Source: Granulicella sp. L56
Lineage (GTDB): Bacteria > Acidobacteriota > Terriglobia > Terriglobales > Acidobacteriaceae
Assembly: GCF_009765835.1 (NCBI RefSeq)
Contig: NZ_LMUS01000004.1
Coordinates: forward strand, 1 to 64,000
Reading direction: 5' to 3'
Length of the DNA stretch: 64,000 nucleotides
In this document: in pieces, positions 15,834 through 25,221 of the stretch
Position numbering within the stretch: the stretch's first letter is position 1
How the letters are laid out: each line of letters begins with the position of its first letter
Translations under genes and position numbers: made by a program
Notes under the pieces: generated by a model
Databases searched by the model: none
Seen by the model: the letters and a program-made list of their open reading frames with translations, nothing else
Told to the model about the DNA's origin: nothing

Positions 15834-17417
15834 ATGGCACGGACAACCGTCATTCAACCTTCAGACCCAACGCTGCGGCCCGCGCTGCGGCTGGCACTGG
15901 TCTTCGCAGCCATCAAGCTTGTCTTCCACATTGGTGCTGCGCTCTGGCAGCACCACATCGGCTATGGCTACTTTCGCGACGAGTTTTACTACATCGCCTG
16001 CGGGCGCCATCTCGCCTGGGGCTATGTCGACCAGGGCCCTGTCGTTGCGGTACAAGCCCGCGTGGCCGAAACGCTGTTTGGCCATTCACTCGTGGGCATT
16101 CGCCTGCTCTCGGCGCTTGGTGGAGCCATCCGTGTCGCGCTTACCGGCGTGATCTGCTGGGCGCTGGGCGGACGCCGCTCCGCCCAGGCGCTGGCGATGC
16201 TCTTTGTTCTCCTCGCGCCCATCTATCTCGCCATCGATGGCTTCCTTTCCATGAACAGTTGGGAGTCGGCCTTCTGGATGCCCTGCATCCTTGCACTCAT
16301 CCTGATCCTGCGCGGCCGCAGTCCGCGTCTCTGGTGGACCGTCTTCGGCGTCTCCGCCGGACTTGGCCTGCTCAACAAGCCGTCGATGACCTTCTTCCTT
16401 ATCGCGCTTGCGCTGGCCCTGCTGCTCACTCCGCAGCGAAAGGCTTTGTTCACGCGATATGCCGCATGGGGTGTCGTTCTTCTGGTGCTGATCGCACTGC
16501 CTAATCTCTTCTGGCAGATGCACCACCATTGGGCCACGCTGGAGTTTCTACATGACGGCCGTGTCGCGGGTAAGAATACGCGTCTCGCTCCATTGCCCTT
16601 CATCGCCAACCAGATCTTCATCCTCGGTATCCTCGGGGCCTTCGTCTGGATCGCTGGACTTGTCCGCCTGCTGCGGCAGCGTGAGCAGCGCTGGCTGGGC
16701 CTCACCTACTGCATCTTCCTCGTTGTCATGGTCGCCCTCGGCGCCAAGGACTACTACGTCACGCCCATCTATCCCTTTCTGTTCGCTGCAGGAGGCGTTG
16801 CATGGCAGCAACGGTTCGCGTCCAATCGGCGGGTGCAAACAGACCGGGCGATCGCGTGGCCGATCCTCACCACCGTCGTCATCGTGCTATCGGCCGTCTT
16901 TCTTCCCGCCAGCAATCCGATACTTCGGCCCGCAACGTTCCTGAAGTATGCCCATGCCCTTCATCTGCCCAACAGCGACAGCGAGAGCGGAAGGCGGGCG
17001 GTACTGCCGCAGTTCTACGCCGATCGCTTCGGATGGCAGGAAGAGGTCGACCAGATCACTGCTGCCGTCGAGCGGCTCTCTCCCGAGGATCGGGCGCAGG
17101 CAGGTATCGTCGCGGACAATTACGGAGAGGCGGGCGCGCTGGACTTTCTTGGGCACGATCTTCCTCCTGTCATCAGCGGCCACAACAACTACTGGCTCTG
17201 GGGCCCGCACAACGTGGGAGCAAAGGTGCTCATCGTCATCTCCGGCGATCCGCCGCAACACTTCCAGAGCCTGTGTCGCGAGGTGCAGATCGTCGGGAAC
17301 ATGAATCACCCGCTGGCCATGCCGTTCGAACGGCGCAAGACGATTTATTTGCTGCACGACTGCCAGGAGGCCCAAAGCCCGACGCTCAACTGGGCAAAGT
17401 ACAAGTTCTACTATTAG
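15834..17417 (+). CDS. Family 39 membrane glycosyltransferase
   Basis: About 527 residues from ATG 15834 (a TTG at 15825 is also in frame). The N-terminal loop GYFRDEFYYIACGRHLAWGYVDQGP is the signature of GT39/ArnT-PMT enzymes; its Asp-Glu pair is the catalytic region. Roughly ten to twelve transmembrane helices follow to about residue 360, then a soluble C-terminal domain. Such enzymes transfer sugars from polyprenyl-phosphate donors to lipid A, proteins or glycans on the periplasmic side. The acceptor is unknown. It appears to be a lone gene. Confidence 0.86.
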   Translation: MARTTVIQPSDPTLRPALRLALVFAAIKLVFHIGAALWQHHIGYGYFRDEFYYIACGRHLAWGYVDQGPVVAVQARVAETLFGHSLVGIRLLSALGGAIRVALTGVICWALGGRRSAQALAMLFVLLAPIYLAIDGFLSMNSWESAFWMPCILALILILRGRSPRLWWTVFGVSAGLGLLNKPSMTFFLIALALALLLTPQRKALFTRYAAWGVVLLVLIALPNLFWQMHHHWATLEFLHDGRVAGKNTRLAPLPFIANQIFILGILGAFVWIAGLVRLLRQREQRWLGLTYCIFLVVMVALGAKDYYVTPIYPFLFAAGGVAWQQRFASNRRVQTDRAIAWPILTTVVIVLSAVFLPASNPILRPATFLKYAHALHLPNSDSESGRRAVLPQFYADRFGWQEEVDQITAAVERLSPEDRAQAGIVADNYGEAGALDFLGHDLPPVISGHNNYWLWGPHNVGAKVLIVISGDPPQHFQSLCREVQIVGNMNHPLAMPFERRKTIYLLHDCQEAQSPTLNWAKYKFYY

Positions 17418-17453
17418 CCCCCAACCACATCGTGAGCAGCGGACACCCCGGAA

Positions 17454-18764
17454 CTACTCGGGCTTATCGTCCGCTACCAGAATCTGCAGGCATAGAGGCT
17501 TCTCCAACATGCAGTCCAGCTTGGCAATCAATTTCATGGCCTTCTCGATGGTCGAGGTCAAAGAAGGCTCGGTCGTGACCACAAACGGAAGACGGTGCTT
17601 GGGATGGCCGGGGGTCTGCAACAGCGAATCGATATTTGCCCCCACCTTCGCCAGTGCACCTGCAATCGAGGAGACGATCCCTGGCTTGTCATCCACTACG
17701 AAACGAAGGTAGTGCGGAGCCATGAACTCGTCGGTCACTTCCCGCTTGCGGACCGGCAACTGTACCGCGCTGCAATCCTGCGCAACGGCCAGCAGATCGG
17801 AGACAACCGCAACCGCTGTTGGTTCGCCGCCCGCGCCGTGGCCGGAGAAGACGACGTCGCCGCCGAACCGTCCGCTGACAACCACCATATTCTGCGTGCC
17901 GTGCGACCACGCCATCGGCGAGCTTAGCGGTACAAGCATCGGAGCGACCCGCGCATGAACGGCGTTGCCGTTTCGCTCTGCCTGCGAGACCTGGCGGATC
18001 GTGCAGTTCAGCTCCTTGGCATAGGTAAAGTCGATCGACTCGATCGTCGAGATGGTCTGGGTCGTCACCGCATCGGGGTCAAGCTCGGCATGGAGCGCGA
18101 TGCGCGACAGAATGCACAGCTTGGCCCGCGCATCGAAGCCGTCCACATCGGCCGACGGATCGGCCTCGGCGTAGCCAAGCTGCTGCGCATCGGCCAGTAC
18201 CGTGGCATAGTCGGCGCCGCCCTCCATGCGGTTGAGGATGTAGTTGCAGGTCCCATTGAGAATGCCGCTCAACCGCCTTGCCTGATCTCCGCCCAGCCCC
18301 TGCTTCATGCCGGGAATCACAGGCACACCGCCAGCCACGGCAGCGCCATAAACCAGATGAACATTGTTGACCGCTGCCAGCTTGAAGAGGCTTGCGCCGC
18401 GATAGGCGATCAACTGCTTGTTGGCGGTGACAACCGATTTGCCCGACGCCAGCGCCTTGCGCAGCCATCCCTCGACAGGATTCAAGCCGCCCATCAGCTC
18501 GACGACAACGTCAACCTTTGAGTTCAGGATGTCATCGATGTTTTCGGTCCAGATAACAGACGCAGGAACCGCCTTGGCCCCAGCAGAGGTCCGCTTGCGC
18601 TGAACATCGCGATTGAAGATATGGGTCAATTCTATGCCGGGAAACTTAGACGCAGCCAAGACGCGCGCCACCGAGCTGCCCACCGTTCCGAAGCCGAGTA
18701 GAGCCACTTTTACCGTCGAACCAGCTTGCTTCTTCTTTGCTGCCTGTTTTTTCTTCGTCGCCAT
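17454..18764 (-). CDS. hom: Homoserine dehydrogenase with C-terminal ACT domain
   Basis: About 436 residues. It reduces aspartate semialdehyde to homoserine with NAD(P)H, on the way to Thr and Met. After a Lys-rich leader (ATKKKQAAKKKQAGS), LLGFGTVGSS binds NAD(P), VTANKQLIAYRG holds the conserved Lys, and GGVPVIPGMKQGLGGD and the NGTCNYILNRM motif define the catalytic domain. An ACT domain (about residues 350-436, VDDKPGIVSSIAGAL) suggests feedback control by Thr. The ATG at 18764 follows a GTG at 18767 that abuts the upstream gene's stop, so it is coupled to the deaminase gene. The basic leader is unusual. Confidence 0.94.
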   Translation of the reverse strand: MATKKKQAAKKKQAGSTVKVALLGFGTVGSSVARVLAASKFPGIELTHIFNRDVQRKRTSAGAKAVPASVIWTENIDDILNSKVDVVVELMGGLNPVEGWLRKALASGKSVVTANKQLIAYRGASLFKLAAVNNVHLVYGAAVAGGVPVIPGMKQGLGGDQARRLSGILNGTCNYILNRMEGGADYATVLADAQQLGYAEADPSADVDGFDARAKLCILSRIALHAELDPDAVTTQTISTIESIDFTYAKELNCTIRQVSQAERNGNAVHARVAPMLVPLSSPMAWSHGTQNMVVVSGRFGGDVVFSGHGAGGEPTAVAVVSDLLAVAQDCSAVQLPVRKREVTDEFMAPHYLRFVVDDKPGIVSSIAGALAKVGANIDSLLQTPGHPKHRLPFVVTTEPSLTSTIEKAMKLIAKLDCMLEKPLCLQILVADDKPE

Positions 18765-18767
18765 CAC

Positions 18768-19280
18768 TTAATAATCGATTCTGCCGGCGTACTTGCGCCA
18801 AGCCTCAAAGTTAGAGATTGCCTGCTCCCGCAACAGGTTTATCGTCGGAATTCGGCGCTCGCTCAAGGGGAGCTTCACTTCTTCATAGAGAAACGCATCG
18901 TCGAAACCTGCGGCAGCAGCATCCGCCGAGGTGTTGCCATAGAAGATCGCATCACAGTGCGACCAGTAGATCGCCGCCAAGCACATTGGGCACGGCTCGC
19001 AACTGGAATAGATCGCGCAACCGGCCAGATCAAACGTTGCCAGCGTTGCCGCAGCATTGCGAATCGCCGTGACCTCTGCATGGGCCGTGGGATCGTTAGT
19101 TGCAGTCACCTGATTGACACCCGTGGCAACGATCTTGCCATCGCGGACAATTACCGCCCCAAAAGGGCCGCCGCGACCCAAGACGACATTCTCCGTCGCC
19201 AGGGCGATCGCCTTTTCCATAAAGATTGGATTGCCCTGCATTCGGCTCGTTATCCTTATTCCATATTCCGCATTTGGCAC
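18768..19280 (-). CDS. Nucleoside deaminase, guanine-deaminase-like
   Basis: 170 residues (an ATG at 19241, giving MQGNPIFMEKAI, is an alternative start). The zinc deaminase motifs HAE (catalytic Glu) and CEPCPMC are present in the order typical of the CDA fold. The sequence AIYWSHCDAIFYGNTSADA with FYGN and a C-terminal YA(GRIDY) resembles bacterial guanine deaminases (GuaD type) rather than TadA. The protein probably converts guanine to xanthine in the cytoplasm. Its stop directly precedes hom. Confidence 0.82.
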   Translation of the reverse strand: MPNAEYGIRITSRMQGNPIFMEKAIALATENVVLGRGGPFGAVIVRDGKIVATGVNQVTATNDPTAHAEVTAIRNAAATLATFDLAGCAIYSSCEPCPMCLAAIYWSHCDAIFYGNTSADAAAAGFDDAFLYEEVKLPLSERRIPTINLLREQAISNFEAWRKYAGRIDY

Positions 19281-19365
19281 GGAGAGACTGACGGGATAGT
19301 CAAATTATGGCACATGCCCCACCGCTCCTTGCTAACCTAACATCAGTGTAGACGCTCCTATACGC

Positions 19366-20763
19366 ATGGCCATCGAATCCATCAATCCCGCCAACGGCAA
19401 ACTCCTCCGTCACTTCGATCCGCTTGAGGACGGAGCGATCCACCAGAAAATCGGTCTCGCCGCCGAGGCTTTCGAGGCCTATAAGGCAGTCCCGCTCGAG
19501 CACCGCGCTCTCTGCATGAGAAAGCTGGCCTCGATCCTCGAACATGAGACCGAAGATCTAGCGATCATCATCACCGAGGAGATGGGCAAACCTCTCCACA
19601 CCGCGCGACAGGAGGTGCTGAAGTGCGCCACCGCCTGCCGCTACTACGCGGAAAATGCCGCCCGCATCCTTACCCCGGAACCGATCCCGACCGACGGCAA
19701 CGACAGCTACGTCCGCTGGGACCCGCTCGGCGTCATCCTCGCCGTTATGCCATGGAACTTCCCCTTCTGGCAGGTCTTTCGCTTTCTTGCCCCCGCACTG
19801 ATGGCGGGCAACGTCGGCCTGCTCAAGCACTCGTCGAATGTTCCCCAATGCGCCCTCACCATCGAGGCACTCGTCCGCCGTGCCGGATTTCCGCGAGGCA
19901 CCTTCCAGACCCTGCTGATCGATTCCCGCCAGATCGAGTCTGTACTCAACGATGAGCGGATCGCCGCTGTTACCGTAACCGGAAGCGAGCCCGCTGGCCG
20001 TGCGGTGGCCGCGCAGGCAGGCTGGCTCATCAAAAAGTCTGTGCTCGAGCTGGGCGGCAGCGACCCGTTCATCGTCATGACCTCCGCCGACCTCGATGTT
20101 GCCGTCGAGACTGCCGTTCGCGCACGCTGCGTCAACAGCGGCCAATCCTGCATCGCTGCCAAACGCTTTATCGTCGCCGATGAGATTTATGACGAGTTCG
20201 AAGCACACTTCGTCGCAGGCATGGAGTCCATGCGCGTCGGCGATCCCATGAAGGACACCACGGACATCGGGCCGCTCGCAACGGCCAGCATCGTCGACGA
20301 GCTTGAAGCACAGGTAAAAGCCGCAACCAGCGCCGGAGCGCGGATTCTCACTGGCGGAGAGCGTATGGTCGGCGAGGGCAACTACTTCGAGCCAACCGTA
20401 CTCGTCGACGTGCCGCGAACCTGTGTGGTCTATCGCGAAGAGCTCTTCGGGCCAGTCGCCATGCTCTTTCGCGTAGCGGATCTGGATGAGGCGATCCGGC
20501 TGGCAAACGATACTCCTTTTGGCTTGAGTGCTTCAGCATGGACACACAACGCGAACGAGCAACAGCGTTTTGTCAGAGAACTACAGTGCGGGGCGGTCTT
20601 CATAAATGCAATGGTTGCGAGCGATCCGCGACTGCCCTTTGGCGGCATCAAGCGTTCCGGCTATGGACGCGAACTATCTGCCGCGGGAATGCGCGAGTTT
20701 CTCAATTCAAAGACGGTCGTCATCGCACAGCCTGATAACGAGCACCCTCGCTCTGAGAGGTGA
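19366..20763 (+). CDS. NAD(P)-dependent succinate-semialdehyde dehydrogenase family aldehyde dehydrogenase
   Basis: 465 residues, the length of shorter (SSADH-type) ALDHs. MPWNFPFWQ, GSEPAGRAV (NAD binding), LELGGSDPF with the general-base Glu and NSGQSC with the catalytic Cys are all visible, as is the C-terminal PFGGIKRSGYGRELSAAG typical of the GabD/SSADH group. It oxidises succinate semialdehyde or another aldehyde to the acid. A terminator follows directly. Confidence 0.88.
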   Translation: MAIESINPANGKLLRHFDPLEDGAIHQKIGLAAEAFEAYKAVPLEHRALCMRKLASILEHETEDLAIIITEEMGKPLHTARQEVLKCATACRYYAENAARILTPEPIPTDGNDSYVRWDPLGVILAVMPWNFPFWQVFRFLAPALMAGNVGLLKHSSNVPQCALTIEALVRRAGFPRGTFQTLLIDSRQIESVLNDERIAAVTVTGSEPAGRAVAAQAGWLIKKSVLELGGSDPFIVMTSADLDVAVETAVRARCVNSGQSCIAAKRFIVADEIYDEFEAHFVAGMESMRVGDPMKDTTDIGPLATASIVDELEAQVKAATSAGARILTGGERMVGEGNYFEPTVLVDVPRTCVVYREELFGPVAMLFRVADLDEAIRLANDTPFGLSASAWTHNANEQQRFVRELQCGAVFINAMVASDPRLPFGGIKRSGYGRELSAAGMREFLNSKTVVIAQPDNEHPRSER

Positions 20764-20771
20764 TTAAACGG

Positions 20772-20811
20772 GCAAGGGCGACCAAAACTGGCCGCCCTTG
20801 CTTTCGTTTTT
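20772..20811. terminator. Bidirectional terminator between convergent genes
   Basis: Inverted repeat gcaagggcg (20772-20780) / cgcccttgc (20793-20801) followed by tttcgttttt. It lies between the converging aldehyde dehydrogenase and TonB-receptor genes. Confidence 0.85.
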
Positions 20812-20816
20812 AATTC

Positions 20817-23747
20817 CTAGAACTGGAATGACATGTTGAGGGAGATACGACGAAGGGCTGAACTGCTGGTATAAGGATTGCCCGCCAACTGCGTAGACTT
20901 TCCAAACGACTTGCCCGTCATTGTCGCATTCGGCGTCGCATAATCGGCATTGTTGAAGAGGTTCTGGGCCTGGGCCGAGAACGTCAGATTGTATTTTTTG
21001 TCCGTCCTGCTGCCGCCAAATCCACCTCTACCGCCACCACCACCGCCGCCACCGTGGCCGCCACCGTGGTCGCCACCATGGCTTCCAGGCCCGCCCCCCG
21101 AACCACCTTGATTAGGCGTTGCCGTAGAGCGACCAAAACCGAACGTCTTCGAAGCGCGAAGATTTGTAACGAACAACACGGGGCCGGTGCAGTAGTTAAT
21201 AGGAATCCGTGTCTCGTTGCCTGGTACAGGAGTAGTAAAGCTGCCGCAACCTGCAATCGTGCTCACGTTGGTTGAGCCGGGGATTGCAAAGGCAGGCCGA
21301 TCGTTATATTCGCTGTCGCCATTCAAGTCTTTGCCAAGCGTTACGTTATAAGGCGTTCCTGAGGAAGCGACGATGAAGGGGCTGAGCGAGATGTGATATG
21401 GCAGCGAAAAATTGCCGCCGAGAAACAGGCGATTACGCCGGTCGAATACTGCGCGTCCATAGTCCGCACCAATGTTGTAGGGCTGAGATGGGAACGTGGT
21501 GATACCACCCGTATCCGATTTTGCAAAGTTCAACACATAGTATCCGAAGAGAGTAAAGGCCCTCTCATGGATATTGATATTAGTAATCAATTCATTCTGC
21601 CGGTACACTCCCTCAGACTGATACTGCTGGATGACCGCTGCAGCCTCACCGGGCGCGGGGGCAATCGGATAGATAAAGTTGCCGTTGCTGTCCGTGCCTG
21701 TAGGTGCATTCACGTTTTGGCTCAGAAACTGATGCACGCCTCTGGTATTCAGATAATTTACGGACAGAGTCGCATTGCGGGCCACCTGTTGATCGGCTCC
21801 AATAGCAAACTCCATCGAGTAGGGCGTACGCAAATTTGAAGCGGACGAGACAGTCGTGTTGCCGCCCGGCGACCCTGCGGTGCAACCGCTTAGATTAGTA
21901 GGCGAGCACGTTGCAGTATTTGGAAGCGCCAAAGTTGTCTGCAACTGATTCTGACCGTTGTATTGAACGGTGGTCAGGATATTGGCGAGCATATAGCGGT
22001 CGTAGAAGATTCCGAAGCCACCGCGCAAAACGGTCTTTGGCGCTTTTTGGCCGCGTCCCAGGCCATAGGCAAACGACAGGCGCGGCGCGAGATCGTGATG
22101 GTCTCTAAGATAGTTTTGCGTTTCGTAGCGGAAGCCATAGCTCACGGTGAGATTTTGAACAGGCTTCCAGTCATCCTCTGCGTAGACGCCTAAGTCCACC
22201 ATGGTTGCGTTCACCGTGGGATGAACAATATTGGTAATTTTGAACTGACTGGCCTGTTCATTCTCATACGAAGAGACAGTCGTGCCGTCGGACCCAACTC
22301 CGCAATTCAATGTCAATAGGCAGTTGTAAGTAAACAGTCCGTTGCTGCCTGCCGTTGAAGTATTTGTATCTGCTGTAGACCGCAACCGCCCGCCAAACCG
22401 GATGAAGTTCTTCTTCAACTGGATCGAGGTGTAGTTGTGCAATTCAAAGTGATTCTGACTGTCTGCGTTGGCGCCTGTATTTGCACCGCCGTCGGTGAAG
22501 TTTCCTGAAACGGAGATCGTCGGAGTGGTGCTCTGTGGTGTCTCGGTGCTATGGTCACGCTGATACTCAAACCGGGTTTCATTGATGATGCGCGAGCTTA
22601 CAACCTGCGTGTCCGTCATCTGAAGCGTAATCTCCGAGCTGCTTGAGCTGTACGCGGTCGATGGCAGATTAAGGTTTCCCACGCCCTGGTTCGACAGATC
22701 GCTTAGCTCATATTCAAAACGTGTCGTGAGCGTGTTCTTCTCTCCCAACTGGAGGTCAATACGCGGACTGATATCGGTCCGCACACTTGGAGTTGGAGTC
22801 GCCAACTGATAGTTACAGGAGGTCTGCCCAGCAGCGCACGGAAACTGCGATGGCAGCACCGTCGCGTTGATCATGGCGTTGTCTTGAATCGACCGGTGCG
22901 ATCCTCCCACAGTGAAAGAAGCAATGGAAGTAAGAGGGCCAGACACGTCTCCAAACATTAATATCGTATGGTATGGAGGTTGGGTAACAGAATTCTGCCC
23001 TGGACTTAGATTGTCGTTGAGAAGCGGGTTGCCGCTATTGAATGCCGAGGGATCTCCAGACAACTGATAAAAGCCGTGAAGCTTGTCCGTGCCGGGCTTG
23101 GTAAAGATCTGCACCCGGCCATAGCCCAATCGATCGTACTCTGCCGAAAACGGGTTCTGATTGATGCGAATCTCGCGGATCGAAGACTTTGGCGGTAACT
23201 GGCCGCCAGTAAATCCATCGACGTAAATCTGACCGCCATTCGGACCGGCGGCCGGCCCTGCCAACGCTGTCAATTCAGAAGAAAGTTCATCCGGGTCATC
23301 CGACAAGGCATCAAGATCTTTTCCCTTGATGACCGTGGAGCTGGCATTACTGTCTGCGTCGACGCTGACCTGCGCCGACTGCGCGGTCACCTGCACCTCC
23401 TGCTGCTGGGCCTGGATGTCCATCTTCGCATCGAGCGCGAGCGACTGGCCCACATTGACCTTTACGCCCAGCTTCACGAACGAAGCGAAGCCTTGCATCG
23501 TAACGGTCTCGGAATATGTGCCGGCTGGGACATTGTGAAGCACGTAGGTTCCATCGCTCTGCGACTGGGTGACCAGCGGCTTGCCGGAGGCGGGCGTCAG
23601 CGTAACCATTGCGCCGGGAATCACGGCCTCATCCGGATCGGCAACTGTTCCATGTACCGTAGCGCCCTTCTGCTGGGCACTTGCAACCATAGGCATAACA
23701 ACGAATGAAAAAAGTACAGCAAACCTTAAAGCTGAACGAAATGACAT
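20817..23747 (-). CDS. Oar-like TonB-dependent receptor with carboxypeptidase-regulatory-like N-terminus
   Basis: About 976 residues from ATG 23747, which has GAGGAG upstream; the frame continues upstream without support. A signal peptide (ALRFAVLFSFVVMPMVASA) is followed by a CarboxypepD-reg beta-sandwich (about 27-110, GATVHGTVADPDEAVIPGA) and a plug region, then a long beta-barrel ending in an aromatic strand with C-terminal Phe (MSFQF), as for outer-membrane receptors. A Gly/His-rich insertion (GGGPGSHGGDHGGGHGGGG) lies near residue 920. Substrate is not evident. Such proteins are numerous in Acidobacteria. It is transcribed from the same strand as the DUF5666-type gene 46 bp upstream. 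Confidence 0.85.
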   Translation of the reverse strand: MSFRSALRFAVLFSFVVMPMVASAQQKGATVHGTVADPDEAVIPGAMVTLTPASGKPLVTQSQSDGTYVLHNVPAGTYSETVTMQGFASFVKLGVKVNVGQSLALDAKMDIQAQQQEVQVTAQSAQVSVDADSNASSTVIKGKDLDALSDDPDELSSELTALAGPAAGPNGGQIYVDGFTGGQLPPKSSIREIRINQNPFSAEYDRLGYGRVQIFTKPGTDKLHGFYQLSGDPSAFNSGNPLLNDNLSPGQNSVTQPPYHTILMFGDVSGPLTSIASFTVGGSHRSIQDNAMINATVLPSQFPCAAGQTSCNYQLATPTPSVRTDISPRIDLQLGEKNTLTTRFEYELSDLSNQGVGNLNLPSTAYSSSSSEITLQMTDTQVVSSRIINETRFEYQRDHSTETPQSTTPTISVSGNFTDGGANTGANADSQNHFELHNYTSIQLKKNFIRFGGRLRSTADTNTSTAGSNGLFTYNCLLTLNCGVGSDGTTVSSYENEQASQFKITNIVHPTVNATMVDLGVYAEDDWKPVQNLTVSYGFRYETQNYLRDHHDLAPRLSFAYGLGRGQKAPKTVLRGGFGIFYDRYMLANILTTVQYNGQNQLQTTLALPNTATCSPTNLSGCTAGSPGGNTTVSSASNLRTPYSMEFAIGADQQVARNATLSVNYLNTRGVHQFLSQNVNAPTGTDSNGNFIYPIAPAPGEAAAVIQQYQSEGVYRQNELITNINIHERAFTLFGYYVLNFAKSDTGGITTFPSQPYNIGADYGRAVFDRRNRLFLGGNFSLPYHISLSPFIVASSGTPYNVTLGKDLNGDSEYNDRPAFAIPGSTNVSTIAGCGSFTTPVPGNETRIPINYCTGPVLFVTNLRASKTFGFGRSTATPNQGGSGGGPGSHGGDHGGGHGGGGGGGGRGGFGGSRTDKKYNLTFSAQAQNLFNNADYATPNATMTGKSFGKSTQLAGNPYTSSSALRRISLNMSFQF

Positions 23748-23793
23748 TACTACTCCTCGAAAAATACCGCGTTGCCGCTCTTGAATAGAGCTA

Positions 23794-24978
23794 CTATTGT
23801 GACGATCCGCCGCCAGCATCAGGTTCGCCACCCATTTGCCAGGGCGAGAGGCTCATCGTTGCCGCGCCATTCGGGTTCGCGGACAGAATCGGCTCAACGC
23901 CGGACAAGAGCGTCACTGCCGATACATTGTGGCTGGCGGGGTCTTGCTGCGACGCCACCACCATGACCGCGTCGCCAACCTTAAGATCGGCGAGGGTCTG
24001 CGTGGGCAGCCTGCTCAACATCTGCGACAGATCCATACCAGCAGATCGTCGCTGCTCCACGCCACCTTCGGGTGCCGAGGCACTTGCCTCCGCTGCGGGA
24101 TGGGCACTGCCAGTTCCAGCATGACCTGCTGTGCCGACGCCGCCTTTTGCCCGTGCAGCAAACCTTGCCGCTGCTTGTGGCGGCAGCTTGCGGACGTCGG
24201 AGTCCGCCGTCACCTTGACGGTCATCAGCTTCTTGGTAGCAAGATCCTTAATCGTAAACGTCCCATCGGACGCGTTGATGGTTGCTATTGTTCCGGCCAG
24301 ATGCAGGAATGAGCCGCTGACTACAATCTCTGCCTGGATGGACGAGCCGTCGGCGGATTTCGTTCCAAGAACACGCACCTGATCGCTTGCACGGACCTCT
24401 GCGAGCGTACTCGGCTGTGCATCCTCAAACTTCACGGAACCGCCGGCGTATCGGCGAAACTTTGTAGCGCTCGATGTCTGAAGGGCGACTTTTTTCGCGC
24501 CGATCGACACGGTGATCGTCCCGCTTCCCGCATCGACCGCGCTTACCAGCCCGCCGGTTCCACGGCTCTGCCAGTCGGCCTGCTCTTTCGCGTGCTGCTG
24601 TGCAATGTCCTGGGCCTTCATCAGAATGACGCGCGAAGCCGTGAACGAGGTGGCATCGCTGCCAGGCTGGCCCGAAACCAGAATCCGGTCACCCTTTGCA
24701 ATATCGTTCAGCGTGATGGTCTGAGCAGACTTCAAGTCCTTGCTGCCCGGCTCTAATTGAAGAATGCGTGCGCCATCCGTAACTGTGACGGCGATCTGCT
24801 GCTTACTATCGGTCGTCAAGGTGATAGCCGTGCCGGAGATGGCCGCCACCGTACCAATCTTCGGCCCGGTAGCAGCCTGCGCCTGAGCCGCCGCAGTATA
24901 GGTCATCAACCCAGCCGCGGGAAGCAACAGGCTCGCGCCAAATATTGATGCCCGGAAGATTCCAAGCCTGGTAACCAT
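23794..24978 (-). CDS. Secreted DUF5666-type protein
   Basis: 394 residues with a signal peptide (residues 1-35, GASLLLPAAGLMTYTAAAQA). Several internal repeats of the form 'GTVAAISG-TITL-TDSKQ ... VTVTDGARI' and 'GDRILVSG' are seen (about 40-115, 145-210, 228-265), which is the DUF5666 beta-barrel pattern. The region 270-320 is Ala/Gly/Ser-rich. AAGGA precedes the ATG. It is upstream of the TonB receptor on the same strand, so co-expression is likely, though function is unknown. Confidence 0.72.
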   Translation of the reverse strand: MVTRLGIFRASIFGASLLLPAAGLMTYTAAAQAQAATGPKIGTVAAISGTAITLTTDSKQQIAVTVTDGARILQLEPGSKDLKSAQTITLNDIAKGDRILVSGQPGSDATSFTASRVILMKAQDIAQQHAKEQADWQSRGTGGLVSAVDAGSGTITVSIGAKKVALQTSSATKFRRYAGGSVKFEDAQPSTLAEVRASDQVRVLGTKSADGSSIQAEIVVSGSFLHLAGTIATINASDGTFTIKDLATKKLMTVKVTADSDVRKLPPQAAARFAARAKGGVGTAGHAGTGSAHPAAEASASAPEGGVEQRRSAGMDLSQMLSRLPTQTLADLKVGDAVMVVASQQDPASHNVSAVTLLSGVEPILSANPNGAATMSLSPWQMGGEPDAGGGSSQ

Positions 24979-25221
24979 TGTGGTCGTCCTTGTATGTCTT
25001 GCTATTGCAAAACGTGCGGGTAGCCTGCGCCGGCCCGAGGGAAGTTGTTGCCTCTAAAGGAAGACGCTCCAGCACCCCAAAAGTTTCCTAAATTAAAGGT
25101 GATTTCGTGTCAGGAACAAACAGAGCCAAGATGAAGATATCGCCCTAGGCTTAAGACAAGCTTAATCGTACCTTTATCCGCGTGCAAACGCTCGTCTGCG
25201 AAGACCCATCGTTGATAGGCT

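Noticed and set aside
21054..21110. Repetitive ccgccacc-type DNA inside the TonB receptor, considered as a tandem repeat or CRISPR-like array
   Set aside because: It encodes the Gly/His-rich loop in frame and has no spacer structure; no CRISPR array was found in the window.
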